This document shows, piece after piece, positions 34,351-42,985 of a stretch of DNA of 64,000 nucleotides. Origin of the DNA: Chitinophaga parva (GTDB lineage: Bacteria > Bacteroidota > Bacteroidia > Chitinophagales > Chitinophagaceae); assembly GCF_003071345.1 (NCBI RefSeq), contig NZ_QCYK01000004.1, positions 174,037 through 238,036 on the forward strand. The letters are read 5' to 3'. The position numbers and the translations under genes are program-made. The notes under the pieces were generated by a model. It saw only the letters and a list, made by a program, of their open reading frames with translations. It ran no database searches and was not told the origin of the DNA. Position 1 is the first letter of the stretch; every line of letters begins with the position of its first letter.

Positions 34351-36074
34351 TGGTTATGCTTTATGATGATCATTTTTGCAGACTGGTCTTTCAGGCTGCC
34401 TACTAACGCTACCGTATACACGCCGGTCTCAAACTGCGGCTGCTGGCCGGGGTAGAGTGCCGGGCGGGCAATGAAGTCCGTGCCTTTCAGCGCGGGCACT
34501 GCCTGCAGCCAGTTGCCGGGTGTTACATTGGGCCGGGAAGCATAGGCCAGGATCTGGCTGGCGCCATAGCTGGGCGACAACATCACGTAGGGGTCGATGT
34601 TCACTACCGCTCCTTGTGCAAGGTGCTGGCTGGCCGGCAAGGTGGATACACGGTTGGTTACGCCCAGGAAGGGTTGGCCATTGGCCTGGGTGAAGGTCAC
34701 CTCCGGTACATCAGTGCTCAGGTTCAGGAAGCGGATCCAGAAGGGCATGGCGGTGGTGTACTGGTCATAGGTGCCATCATCGCCGGCGTTGTTCTCATTG
34801 TAATAGAATTTACCGCTCAGGTTATTGGCCACCATTTTCACTACGGCTTTACCACCTGCCCCGGGAAATACCCAGATGCTATAGTTATCACTGCCGGTCA
34901 GCTGGAAACTGGTGTCCACCATGGTGTTGCTTTTTACATCCTGCACTTTTAGTGTATGCTTTCCCGTTATAAGTGTCTGGTAAGCGGAGGCCTTGGTGTA
35001 TTCCAGGCTGCTGTTGCTAATGACAGCACCGTCAATGCTCACGTTCAGCTGGGAGTTGGGCAGGGCATTTACCGCCTGTACATGGCCGTAGGTCACATTC
35101 AGCGGCTCTGTAATGTCTGTGATAATGCGGAAGGCATTGAACACCGTTGGGGAAGAAACATTGCTGCCGCTGGGGTAGTAATTGAAGCTGCCATTTACCG
35201 ATACCAGGATGGTGTATACGCCGCCTGGCTGGAAAGTGTGCAAGGGCGCGCAGGTAAAGCCCGGTTCAATGGGCACCGCGCTGGCGGCGGTGGTTATTGA
35301 CATGTTGCCGTTGTTCACGTTAATGGTCTTTGATTCATCAAAACCAGTGGGTACGGCAGGCACTATATGGCCGGCTGCGTCCTGCACTTTGAACTGGTAG
35401 GCGCCATAAGGTACTTCTACGTATTCCGAGGCTTTGCCGGGCGCTATGTTGCTGGTGGTACTGCTTACGGTGGTACCGTCTGCAAACACCAGGCTCATAT
35501 TCCCTTGTACATTGCCCTTGGCAGGAGAGGAGCTGAGATTGAGCAGGCGTACCTTGAAATGCTGCGGGTTATTGGGCGGGGAGATGGAGCGCTGCAGGGT
35601 GAACAGGCTGTCGGTGCTCATGATGTCCACCGTTGCGTCCCCGAATAACACGTTGTAGTAATCGGTAGGATGGCTCACGTCTTCCTTAATAGTAAAGGAT
35701 TTGGTATAGAGCAAGGGCTCTGGCTGTGCGTTACCCAGGCTGCCGATGGTCAGCCGGGCGGTGCCATCTGCACCAATGAAGCGCTGGGGAATGGTGTAGG
35801 AGCTACCCAAGCGGCCATTGGTAAAATAGGCGGTAGGCCGGGTATTATCCGCCAGGTAAAGGCCTTCCAGGCTGGGTGGTATCATGCTGGTAAGCGTGTC
35901 GCCATTGATGACCAGTTCTGTGCCGGCGCGGCCCAGGTTCTGGAGGCGCACGGTAGACCCGGTAAGCACCTGTGGCTGATCCGGCTCTACGTAGCGGTAG
36001 TCTGCTTTCTGCTTCTTGCAGGCCCCCAGGCCGGCCAGCAGCAGGATGCCGGTGATATATCTGTTTACTTGCAT
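34347..36074 (-). CDS. DUF4397-like surface lipoprotein
   Basis: The 575-residue protein has a lipoprotein signal (LLLAGLGAC at residue 19) and several repeats resembling DUF4397 units. In these, a strand of the form VRLLNLSS or IRFLNLSTDVP is followed by a short loop and a second strand (for example VQAVNALPNSQLNVSIDG). Such proteins are beta-sandwich surface proteins of unknown ligand. It starts ten bases after the STN-receptor stop and is translationally coupled to the next lipoprotein. Confidence 0.75.
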   Translation of the reverse strand: MQVNRYITGILLLAGLGACKKQKADYRYVEPDQPQVLTGSTVRLQNLGRAGTELVINGDTLTSMIPPSLEGLYLADNTRPTAYFTNGRLGSSYTIPQRFIGADGTARLTIGSLGNAQPEPLLYTKSFTIKEDVSHPTDYYNVLFGDATVDIMSTDSLFTLQRSISPPNNPQHFKVRLLNLSSSPAKGNVQGNMSLVFADGTTVSSTTSNIAPGKASEYVEVPYGAYQFKVQDAAGHIVPAVPTGFDESKTINVNNGNMSITTAASAVPIEPGFTCAPLHTFQPGGVYTILVSVNGSFNYYPSGSNVSSPTVFNAFRIITDITEPLNVTYGHVQAVNALPNSQLNVSIDGAVISNSSLEYTKASAYQTLITGKHTLKVQDVKSNTMVDTSFQLTGSDNYSIWVFPGAGGKAVVKMVANNLSGKFYYNENNAGDDGTYDQYTTAMPFWIRFLNLSTDVPEVTFTQANGQPFLGVTNRVSTLPASQHLAQGAVVNIDPYVMLSPSYGASQILAYASRPNVTPGNWLQAVPALKGTDFIARPALYPGQQPQFETGVYTVALVGSLKDQSAKMIIIKHNQ

Positions 36075-36084
36075 AGTCGTTCGT

Positions 36085-39000
36085 TTAAAAAATATTGTAG
36101 GTGAGGCCCAGCATCAGTTCTGATCCGCGGCGGTAACTGCGGCGGATATACGATTTGCCGTAATACTTACCGCCGGTACCGGGGTTGGCGTACACTTCCT
36201 GGTAGGGCTGGTCCAGGATGTTCTTGGCATAGCCTTTCAGTTGCAAACGCCTGGTCAGGTACTGGCTGAACACCAGGTCCAGCACGGGCATGGGACGGCT
36301 GTAGAGGTCCGGCTCCCCGCTCAGGTTGATCTGGATGAGGCGCTCACCCACTTCGTTGAAACTAACGTTGATGTCTGTACGTGTTTTAGGGTTGTTATAG
36401 TTCAGGAACGCATTGAGGGAATAGGGCGCCTGTTCAAACAGCGGGCTGTTAGAAGGCGAGCGGCGGTCAATGGCGCGGGAGGCGGCCAGCCTTTCCGCCG
36501 ATTTCTTGATGTCGCTCTGCGCCAGCAGCAGGTTAGCACCCAGGAAGAAGTGGCGGAACGGGTCGTACAGCTTGCCCAGGTCTTTCACGGCTTCCAGCTC
36601 CAGGCCATATACGTGGCCCTGGTTGGGATCATTTTCAAACTTCACCGCCGGGAACTCCGGGTAGCGGGCATCCACGCCCTGTGAGTTTTCAGAATACACC
36701 TTGGTCAGCTGGTGATCGATCTGTTTGTAAAAGGCGGAAACGGAGATCACTTCTCCCGTACCGGGGAACCATTCCCAACGGAAATCATAGTTCGTTGTAG
36801 ACTGGTTCACCAGCTTGGGATTGCCCACTACCAGGGCAAACTGGAAGGGGTCAAATTCAAACACGTTGGTCAGCTCGCGCAGTTCCGGTCTTGCCACCGT
36901 GGTGCTGTAGCCCAGGCGGAAGTTCATGTCCTGTTTGAGGGTGTAGGTCAGGTTTAGGGAATAGTAGGGCTTATACTTTGTTTTGTAAACGGAATTGGGC
37001 TCGGTGAAGACCAGCTTCACCGCGTTGCCATCCTTGCTGGGCGCCGTGAGGGAAGGATCGAGGAACACGCCGGAAGTATCCACGGCAGCTTCAATATCAT
37101 TCATCTCAAAACGGGCACCACCGGTAAGGCGCAGGTTCTCGCGCAGCTTCAGGTCCAGCATGCCGTAGAAGGCACGGGTCTCATAAAAACCTTTGTAATT
37201 GTTCGGCGATTTCTGTGCATTATAGAGGAAACCACCCACGGCGGGTTGTCCTTCGCCTGTGGCACTGGCAGGCATTTTTACGCCTATCTGGTCATAACCT
37301 ACCAGGTGGTCCAGGTCACCATGCACGGCGTACAGGGCCAGGTTGCCGGTGGAGGAGAAGTTGGAGCCGGGGAGCGACAGCACGTTTTCTGTGAAGGTGC
37401 GGTCGCGGTGCAGGTAGTTGCCGCCCAGTTTAAATTCCTGGTGGTTGCCCAGCATGCGGAAAGGCAGGGCCAGGTCAGCCTTGTAGTTATAGTTCGTCTC
37501 GTGCAGGCGGCGATAGCGGCGGCCATTGGGATCGGCCTGGATAATGCCGTACGGGCCGTAACCATTCACATAACCGGATACCAGGGAGTAATACACCGGG
37601 GTGCCGATGGGGTCTCCGGCGCTGCCGGGTGAAGTGTTGGGACCCGTAATGGAGCCGCTACCGATGGGGTGGTACACTGCCAGGTTTACAAAACGGTAGT
37701 CCGGGTCATCCTGGCTGGAGGTGGAAGTAGCGCCGTTGTAACTCAGGCGGGGTGCGTATTCCCCTTTCCAGAACTTGTGCTCGCCCTGGAGGTTGAATGT
37801 ATTCAGTGTGCGGTAGCTGCGTTTCAGGGAGTACACGATGTTCTCCACCGTACCAGGCAGGCCGGTATATTCGTAATAACCATACAGGTTGCTTGCCTGC
37901 ACATCTGCACCGCGGCTGCCCAGGTACTGGAGACTGATCTCGTTCAGCGCATTGAAGCGGTAAGTGAGGCCGCCCAGGAAGCCATAGTTGAGCGTTTGCG
38001 TGCCGGTGTTCTCCTTGTAGGAAATATATTTACCCAGGTTCAGGTTATTGGGTGTAATGTAGTTAGGAATAATGCGCGTACTGTTCACTTGTCCATTACC
38101 GGTAAGTACACCCTGGTAAATGCTCCATTGCGTAAGGTCGCCGCCGTGAATGTCTGTTTCCCGCTCGTAATAGTTCACACCAGCGATCACGCCCAGCTTG
38201 TGTTTATGGAACAATGTAAAGCTGTTGCCATAAGTAGCGGAGTAGATCTGGTTCAGTTTACCCGGTGCGTAACGGGTAGTGAGCACGGGATCAAAACTGT
38301 GCATGATATTATTTACACGGGTGGCTTCGGCTTTCAGGGCGGGGTCGCCAGGACTGGCTGCCAGCGCGGCTTGCAGGTTGCCATAACCATTGGGGTATTG
38401 TTTGCCCAGGTTTACAAAGTCCTGTGAAAGGCCGGCGTTCTTTACTTTCTGGCCGAAGAAACCGGGGTCGGAGTTGTAAAAACTATTTACGCTGCCACCG
38501 GGGCCGATGTTGGTATTGTAACCGCTTTGTATGGTGATGCTTAATGCTGCGGAATCCGGCACAGACCTGGTTTTCAGCTCCACGATGCCGGCGGCGGCGT
38601 CGGCCGGTTTATCCGGTGTATAAGTTTTGTAAATGGTGATATTATCCAGCAGGGATGCGGGCACCAGGTCCAGTGGAATGGCGCTGCGGTCGGGGTCAGA
38701 AGAAGCGAGGCGTACCCCGTTCAGCTGGCCTATCACAGAGCGGTCGCCGAGACCACGGATGGCCACGTATTTATCATCCGTAATGGTTACACCGCTCACG
38801 CGCTGCAATGCCTGGGTGGTGGTAATGCTGGCCGTTTTTTCAATGCTGGCAGCGGAGATGGCGTCCTGCACCACGGCAGAGGCCTTCCGTTCCAGCAGCA
38901 CTGCGGCATCCGTGTTGGTGCGTTTGCGGGCCTGTACCTGTACTTCATTGAGCTGGGTGCGGCTTTCCTTCAGCACGATCTGCAGGTGCTGGCCGGGCAT

Positions 39001-39555
39001 TACTTTGATCTCCTGGCTTACAAAACCAATGTAGGAGATCACCAGGGTGGCGCCTTCCTCGGAAATGTTAAGTGTGAAGTTACCATTGGCGTCTGTGATA
39101 GTACCCTGGGCGCTGCCTTTAATGTGGATGCCCACCCCCGGCAGGGCGGCCTTGTGGGCGTCCTTTACACTGCCGCTCACGGGCTGTGGCACCGCACTGA
39201 CAATAATGCGGTTGTTCTCAAACACCTGGGCCATCATGCCCTGCGGTTGCAGTACATGGTCCAGGACGTCCATCAGTGGCTCGTTCCGGGCGGTCACGCT
39301 TACGTCATCGTGTTTGTCTACCAGCTGGTCATTGAAGTAGATCTTTACTTCAGACTGCGTGGCGATCCGGGTGAGCACGTTGCGCAAAGGCTGGTGCTGC
39401 ATACTCACGGACAAGCGGATGTCCCGGATACTTTGCCCCTTGCTGGGCTCACTCGCCATCAGGTTTGTGGCCAGCATGCTGAGGGCGGCCACATAGCAGG
39501 AAATGCGCATAACCTTTTTTAAATAAGCATAGGGTTCCCCCTGGAAAAAATTCAT
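36085..39555 (-). CDS. TonB-dependent receptor with N-terminal STN signalling domain
   Basis: The 1156-residue protein has an export signal, then an STN (secretin/TonB short N-terminal) domain at about residues 50-120 (VLTRIATQSEVKIYF, with the DHVLQPQGM ending). A carboxypeptidase-regulatory domain follows (ALPGVGIHIKGSAQGTITDA, about residues 135-210), then a plug (ITTTQALQRVSGVTI; AIRGLGDRSVIGQLNGVRL) and a barrel ending in LGLTYNIF. STN domains pass ligand binding to a FecR-type anti-sigma factor, and the FecR and sigma genes lie directly upstream. It heads the surface-protein run. Confidence 0.92.
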   Translation of the reverse strand: MNFFQGEPYAYLKKVMRISCYVAALSMLATNLMASEPSKGQSIRDIRLSVSMQHQPLRNVLTRIATQSEVKIYFNDQLVDKHDDVSVTARNEPLMDVLDHVLQPQGMMAQVFENNRIIVSAVPQPVSGSVKDAHKAALPGVGIHIKGSAQGTITDANGNFTLNISEEGATLVISYIGFVSQEIKVMPGQHLQIVLKESRTQLNEVQVQARKRTNTDAAVLLERKASAVVQDAISAASIEKTASITTTQALQRVSGVTITDDKYVAIRGLGDRSVIGQLNGVRLASSDPDRSAIPLDLVPASLLDNITIYKTYTPDKPADAAAGIVELKTRSVPDSAALSITIQSGYNTNIGPGGSVNSFYNSDPGFFGQKVKNAGLSQDFVNLGKQYPNGYGNLQAALAASPGDPALKAEATRVNNIMHSFDPVLTTRYAPGKLNQIYSATYGNSFTLFHKHKLGVIAGVNYYERETDIHGGDLTQWSIYQGVLTGNGQVNSTRIIPNYITPNNLNLGKYISYKENTGTQTLNYGFLGGLTYRFNALNEISLQYLGSRGADVQASNLYGYYEYTGLPGTVENIVYSLKRSYRTLNTFNLQGEHKFWKGEYAPRLSYNGATSTSSQDDPDYRFVNLAVYHPIGSGSITGPNTSPGSAGDPIGTPVYYSLVSGYVNGYGPYGIIQADPNGRRYRRLHETNYNYKADLALPFRMLGNHQEFKLGGNYLHRDRTFTENVLSLPGSNFSSTGNLALYAVHGDLDHLVGYDQIGVKMPASATGEGQPAVGGFLYNAQKSPNNYKGFYETRAFYGMLDLKLRENLRLTGGARFEMNDIEAAVDTSGVFLDPSLTAPSKDGNAVKLVFTEPNSVYKTKYKPYYSLNLTYTLKQDMNFRLGYSTTVARPELRELTNVFEFDPFQFALVVGNPKLVNQSTTNYDFRWEWFPGTGEVISVSAFYKQIDHQLTKVYSENSQGVDARYPEFPAVKFENDPNQGHVYGLELEAVKDLGKLYDPFRHFFLGANLLLAQSDIKKSAERLAASRAIDRRSPSNSPLFEQAPYSLNAFLNYNNPKTRTDINVSFNEVGERLIQINLSGEPDLYSRPMPVLDLVFSQYLTRRLQLKGYAKNILDQPYQEVYANPGTGGKYYGKSYIRRSYRRGSELMLGLTYNIF

Positions 39556-39657
39556 ACTTTTACCATGTTTATTAGTTAATCATTCCGGTTAATTAATAAC
39601 CCGCCTGCACTGCACGCATTGGTTTCTCAGGCCCCGGCGTGTGACAGGCATTTCAGG

Positions 39658-39691
39658 CCGGATTACACGTTTTGCGTGGTCCGGTTTTTTT
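39658..39691 (+). other. Hairpin with T-run between FecR and receptor genes
   Basis: CCGGATTACACG and CGTGGTCCGG pair around a short loop and are followed by seven T residues on the plus strand. The genes here run on the minus strand, so it is not a normal terminator for them. In minus-strand RNA the hairpin would lie in the leader of the receptor operon. Confidence 0.5.
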
Positions 39692-39747
39692 GTGTAGCAG
39701 TGTGGTCAGGTAATGATCCCTGGCATAGGCAGTATGTTTTTAGAAGG

Positions 39748-40722
39748 TTAGTGAATCGCGATATCGCCGTTTGCAGTAGGTGTGAAATGAAGATGGTATA
39801 CGCGGGCCAGGATCTTCATTACATTCTCCAGTTTATCCTGTTTGTCAAATGCACCGCTCACCGGCAGGGCTGCCAGTTGGCCATCAGAGATAATAAAGTG
39901 TTGCCCATAACGGTTTTCCAGGGCCTGCACCACTTCGTCCAGTCTTTCCTTGTCAAAGCGCAATGCACCGGTCTTCCATGCGGTATAGCTGCCCGCTTCA
40001 ATGTGCCGCACATTGGGTTGCAGGGCGTCCTGCTCACTGTTCAGTTGTTCATTGGCCGTCAGCAAGATCATCTGCGTACTGTCTGCCGGGTTGTACACGC
40101 CTACCTTACCGCTGCTTACCGTCACCCGGAAACTGTGGGAGACCGCATAGCTGCGGATGCTGAAGGCCGTGCCCAATACCCTGGTACAAAAGGCGCCACT
40201 ACGGATGAGGAAGGGATGTTGCGGGTCGGGGTGTACATCAAAATAAGCTTCGCCTTCCAGTTCTACCTGGCGCATATCGCCGAAGGTGGCGGGGAAATGC
40301 AGGCGGCTGTTGGCATTCAGCCATACCACCGTACTATCAGGCAGTACCAGTTCACTGAGCTGGCCGGTGTGGGTGCTTACCGTGCGCATGGCCACCGTGG
40401 CCGGGGGCGCGGGGCGCTGCCAGTACCAGTTTGCCACGATCAGTAGCGCAATGCTGGCAGCCGCACCCAACGCCCACCAACGCAGTGGGTGGAGCTTGCG
40501 CCCCGGTTGTTGTTGTTGTTGTGCTAGTATGGTATGCTGGATGTTATCGTATATGCGTTCCTGTAGTTTGTGCTGGCCGGCTGTGGTTTGCGGGCCCAGT
40601 TCCAGGTGGGCGGCGTTGCCCATTTCCAGGAACCATTGTTCCAGCCATTCTTTTTCTTCGGTGGTAGCTTGTCCCTTTAAATACTTCGATATTACGGCGG
40701 TGGCCCGTTCGTGTGTTTGCAT
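39748..40722 (-). CDS. FecR family anti-sigma factor
   Basis: The 324-residue protein has a cytoplasmic helical N-terminus (VISKYLKGQATTEEKEWLEQW), one membrane helix at about residues 85-103 (WWALGAAASIALLIVANWYW), a periplasmic FecR domain (VSTHTGQLSELVLPDSTVVWLNANS, then VELEGEAYFDVHPDPQHPF), and a C-terminal DUF4974-type domain (LRFDKERLDEVVQALENRYG). It would hold the ECF sigma factor and release it when the STN receptor binds ligand. Confidence 0.92.
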   Translation of the reverse strand: MQTHERATAVISKYLKGQATTEEKEWLEQWFLEMGNAAHLELGPQTTAGQHKLQERIYDNIQHTILAQQQQQPGRKLHPLRWWALGAAASIALLIVANWYWQRPAPPATVAMRTVSTHTGQLSELVLPDSTVVWLNANSRLHFPATFGDMRQVELEGEAYFDVHPDPQHPFLIRSGAFCTRVLGTAFSIRSYAVSHSFRVTVSSGKVGVYNPADSTQMILLTANEQLNSEQDALQPNVRHIEAGSYTAWKTGALRFDKERLDEVVQALENRYGQHFIISDGQLAALPVSGAFDKQDKLENVMKILARVYHLHFTPTANGDIAIH

Positions 40723-40806
40723 TGCGTTTTATGACGTGTGTACGATAATAATTACCGTATGCAGGTGCAAACACCTACCGTGCAATATGAACTTAATGTT
40801 AAGAGA

Positions 40807-41397
40807 TCATTTGCGCTCCCACATGAGCCATACCAGCAGGGGCATGTAGTCTTTTAAGTGCAGGCGCATGAGGCGGAGCGCCTTTACCAGGTGGTTGTTC
40901 ACCGTTTTGGGGGAAATGTGCAGTTCATCGGCAATCTGCTGCACGGTGTAGCCTTTGATGCGACTGAGCACAAACACTTCGCGGCATTTGTCCGGCAGGG
41001 CGTCTACCTGCTGCAGGAGGGCGCGGTAAAGATCGGCGGAGATCACCGTTTCCAGGGTGTTGTCTGTGACCAGGTTATCCGGTTGCTGGCTGAGTGCGTG
41101 GAGGTATTTTTCGCGGGAGTTGTTTTTACGCCAGGCATTGAGCACCTGGTTCTTCATGGCGCCAAATAAGTAATAGGCAATGGGTTGCGTGGGGTCCAGC
41201 TGGTGGCGGCGCTGCCAAAGGCTGGTAAATACTTCCTGGGTAAGTTCTTCCGCTGTTTCGCGGCTGCCCAGTTTATACAGGGCCAGGCGGTACTGGTCGT
41301 GCCAGTAAAAATCATAGATGGCCCGGAAAGCAGCGTCATCGCCCTCCCGGAGGCGGGCTACAAGTTTTGCTTCATCAGGCAGCTGATTTCTTTCCAT
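40807..41397 (-). CDS. ECF RNA polymerase sigma-70 factor (FecI-like)
   Basis: The 196-residue product starts at the Met before ERNQLPDEAK. Region 2 is visible (DAAFRAIYDFYWHDQYRLALYKLG, TAEELTQEVFTSLWQRR), then region 4 with its HTH (LPDKCREVFVLSRIKGYTVQQIADELHISPKTVNNHL). It is a Bacteroidota-type ECF factor that directs polymerase to the receptor operon. The FecR gene follows after 84 bp on the same strand. Confidence 0.92.
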   Translation of the reverse strand: MERNQLPDEAKLVARLREGDDAAFRAIYDFYWHDQYRLALYKLGSRETAEELTQEVFTSLWQRRHQLDPTQPIAYYLFGAMKNQVLNAWRKNNSREKYLHALSQQPDNLVTDNTLETVISADLYRALLQQVDALPDKCREVFVLSRIKGYTVQQIADELHISPKTVNNHLVKALRLMRLHLKDYMPLLVWLMWERK

Positions 41398-41528
41398 CTC
41401 CTTGGCCAATTCAGCACCAAAAGTAGGCGGTGCGCGCAAAACCTGTACATGAAATTTGTGTTAACGGTAGGTGTTCCTGCTTTTCGGGTTGTTGCCATAG
41501 AAAAGGCGCCGTGAACACGGCGCCCCAT

Positions 41529-42830
41529 TTACCTTCTTTTTACAGCTGTCACAAATCCGTCGTCGTATTCGGACGTAATTTGACTGGCATCCGGGGAAAA
41601 AGTGAGGACCACTTTGTCGTAGTCTGCCATTTTAAAAGTACTGTCAGATAAGGGGATGAGTTGCTGCAACTGCCCGCCCAGGGCGGTAATGAACAGGGTG
41701 TCATGCTCCAGTGTTACCGTGCGTTCTCCGTATGTGCCCGTGTATTTTTGCAGGGTGCTGGCCGGTACCGGTATGGGGTGCAGGCTGGCATTGAGAAAGT
41801 CCCTGGCCCAGGTCAGTTTGCGGCGTTTGTTGTCATCGGTGGTCTTTGCCAAAGCCGTTTCATAAATATGCAGTTGCGCCGTTTCCAGGGCATCCTTTGC
41901 TGCGCAGGCAATGTCCGGATGGATGCCGGTGCCTTCCCAGTCTGTATGCGTAATAGGGTTGATGGGCCGTCCAAACGGTATGTTGCCGGAGAAGCCATTG
42001 CCCAGTGAAATGCCCCGCACCGGGTGGGCGCCGCCACCGGTGTTTTCGCCTATAATCGTTACCCGGTGCTGGGTTTGCAGGTCATAGCTCATTTCCTCCG
42101 CACCGGAAAACGTGCGGCGGCTGGTGAGCAGCACCACCGGCTTGTTTTCCCAGGCACGGCTGCTGTCTGCCAGCATTGTATAAAAACTATCCGTACGCCC
42201 GGTCTTGCGGGTATACATATCATTGATGTGCGTACCCGGCGGCAATAAAAAGCTGCAGAAGAAGGCTACCATTGGCGGAAAGCCACCGCCATTATAACGC
42301 AGGTCAATGATCATGGCATCACTGTTTGCCAGGGTCTTAAAAGCTGCAGTCACCGTGGCCATGGCTTCCTGCGTGGGCTCCCAGAAGCGGTCTGCCCGCA
42401 GATAACCGATGTTGCCATTCAGGATCTCTGTTTTCTTAATACCGTAATTATCTTCCCTGGCTTCGGGGTTGGGGCCACGGTGGGCGGGAGGCGGTGCGTG
42501 TTGCTGGGGCGTACCGGGGTTGTTATCCCGCGGATCGTAACTCACCGAAAGGTGCCCGTCGTGGTATACATGGCGCAGGTCTGTGGTAAGCACCTGGGCA
42601 AATTCCAGGGGAGAGGTAATGGCATCATAAGCACCCTGTTGCAGGCGCCCCCCTATATAATCGCTCATGCGCCGGGCCGTGTCCAGGTGTACATAGCCAT
42701 CGATCAGCGATTGTTGCAACTGGGTGACCACGGCGGCACGGGTTTGGGCGGAGAGGGCCATGGGCGTGGATTGGGGCCGGGCATGCAGCGTGCAGAGCAT
42801 GCAGCAAAGTGCCAGCATTATCTTTTTCAT
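41529..42830 (-). CDS. S41 family tail-specific peptidase
   Basis: The start at the Met before KKIMLALCC gives 433 residues with a signal peptide; a 25-residue upstream extension runs into the operator-like dyads and is unlikely. The IRBP/TSP core is visible: GNIGYLRADRF, the strand MIIDLRYNGGG, and the catalytic-Ser region TSRRTFSGAEEMSYDL, with GENTGGG following. It would cleave peptides or mediate protein quality control in the periplasm. It is divergent from an M3 peptidase. Confidence 0.88.
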   Translation of the reverse strand: MKKIMLALCCMLCTLHARPQSTPMALSAQTRAAVVTQLQQSLIDGYVHLDTARRMSDYIGGRLQQGAYDAITSPLEFAQVLTTDLRHVYHDGHLSVSYDPRDNNPGTPQQHAPPPAHRGPNPEAREDNYGIKKTEILNGNIGYLRADRFWEPTQEAMATVTAAFKTLANSDAMIIDLRYNGGGFPPMVAFFCSFLLPPGTHINDMYTRKTGRTDSFYTMLADSSRAWENKPVVLLTSRRTFSGAEEMSYDLQTQHRVTIIGENTGGGAHPVRGISLGNGFSGNIPFGRPINPITHTDWEGTGIHPDIACAAKDALETAQLHIYETALAKTTDDNKRRKLTWARDFLNASLHPIPVPASTLQKYTGTYGERTVTLEHDTLFITALGGQLQQLIPLSDSTFKMADYDKVVLTFSPDASQITSEYDDGFVTAVKRR

Positions 42831-42859
42831 ACCATATGATTTAGATACAAAAGCTAATC

Positions 42860-42875
42860 TACGAATATTTTCGTA
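42860..42875. promoter_or_regulatory. Operator-like dyad 1 (TACGAA-N4-TTCGTA)
   Basis: A perfect 6-bp inverted repeat with a 4-base spacer lies in the gap between the divergent S41 and M3 peptidase genes, 30 bp upstream of the S41 start. Confidence 0.6.
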
Positions 42876-42901
42876 TTTACTACGAATTTTTTCGTAGTAA
42901 A
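42876..42901. promoter_or_regulatory. Operator-like dyad 2, extended TACGAA-N4-TTCGTA
   Basis: TTTACTACGAA and TTCGTAGTAAA are perfect 11-base arms around a TTTT spacer. The core is identical to dyad 1 and the two centres are 21 bp apart, two helical turns. Confidence 0.7.
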
Positions 42902-42985
42902 ACAAAGGCAGTAAGTTGAATGCGGGGAGAAGGGTAATTTTTCAGTATTTTAGGTACCTTATTCATCACCTCATTCCACAACCTC

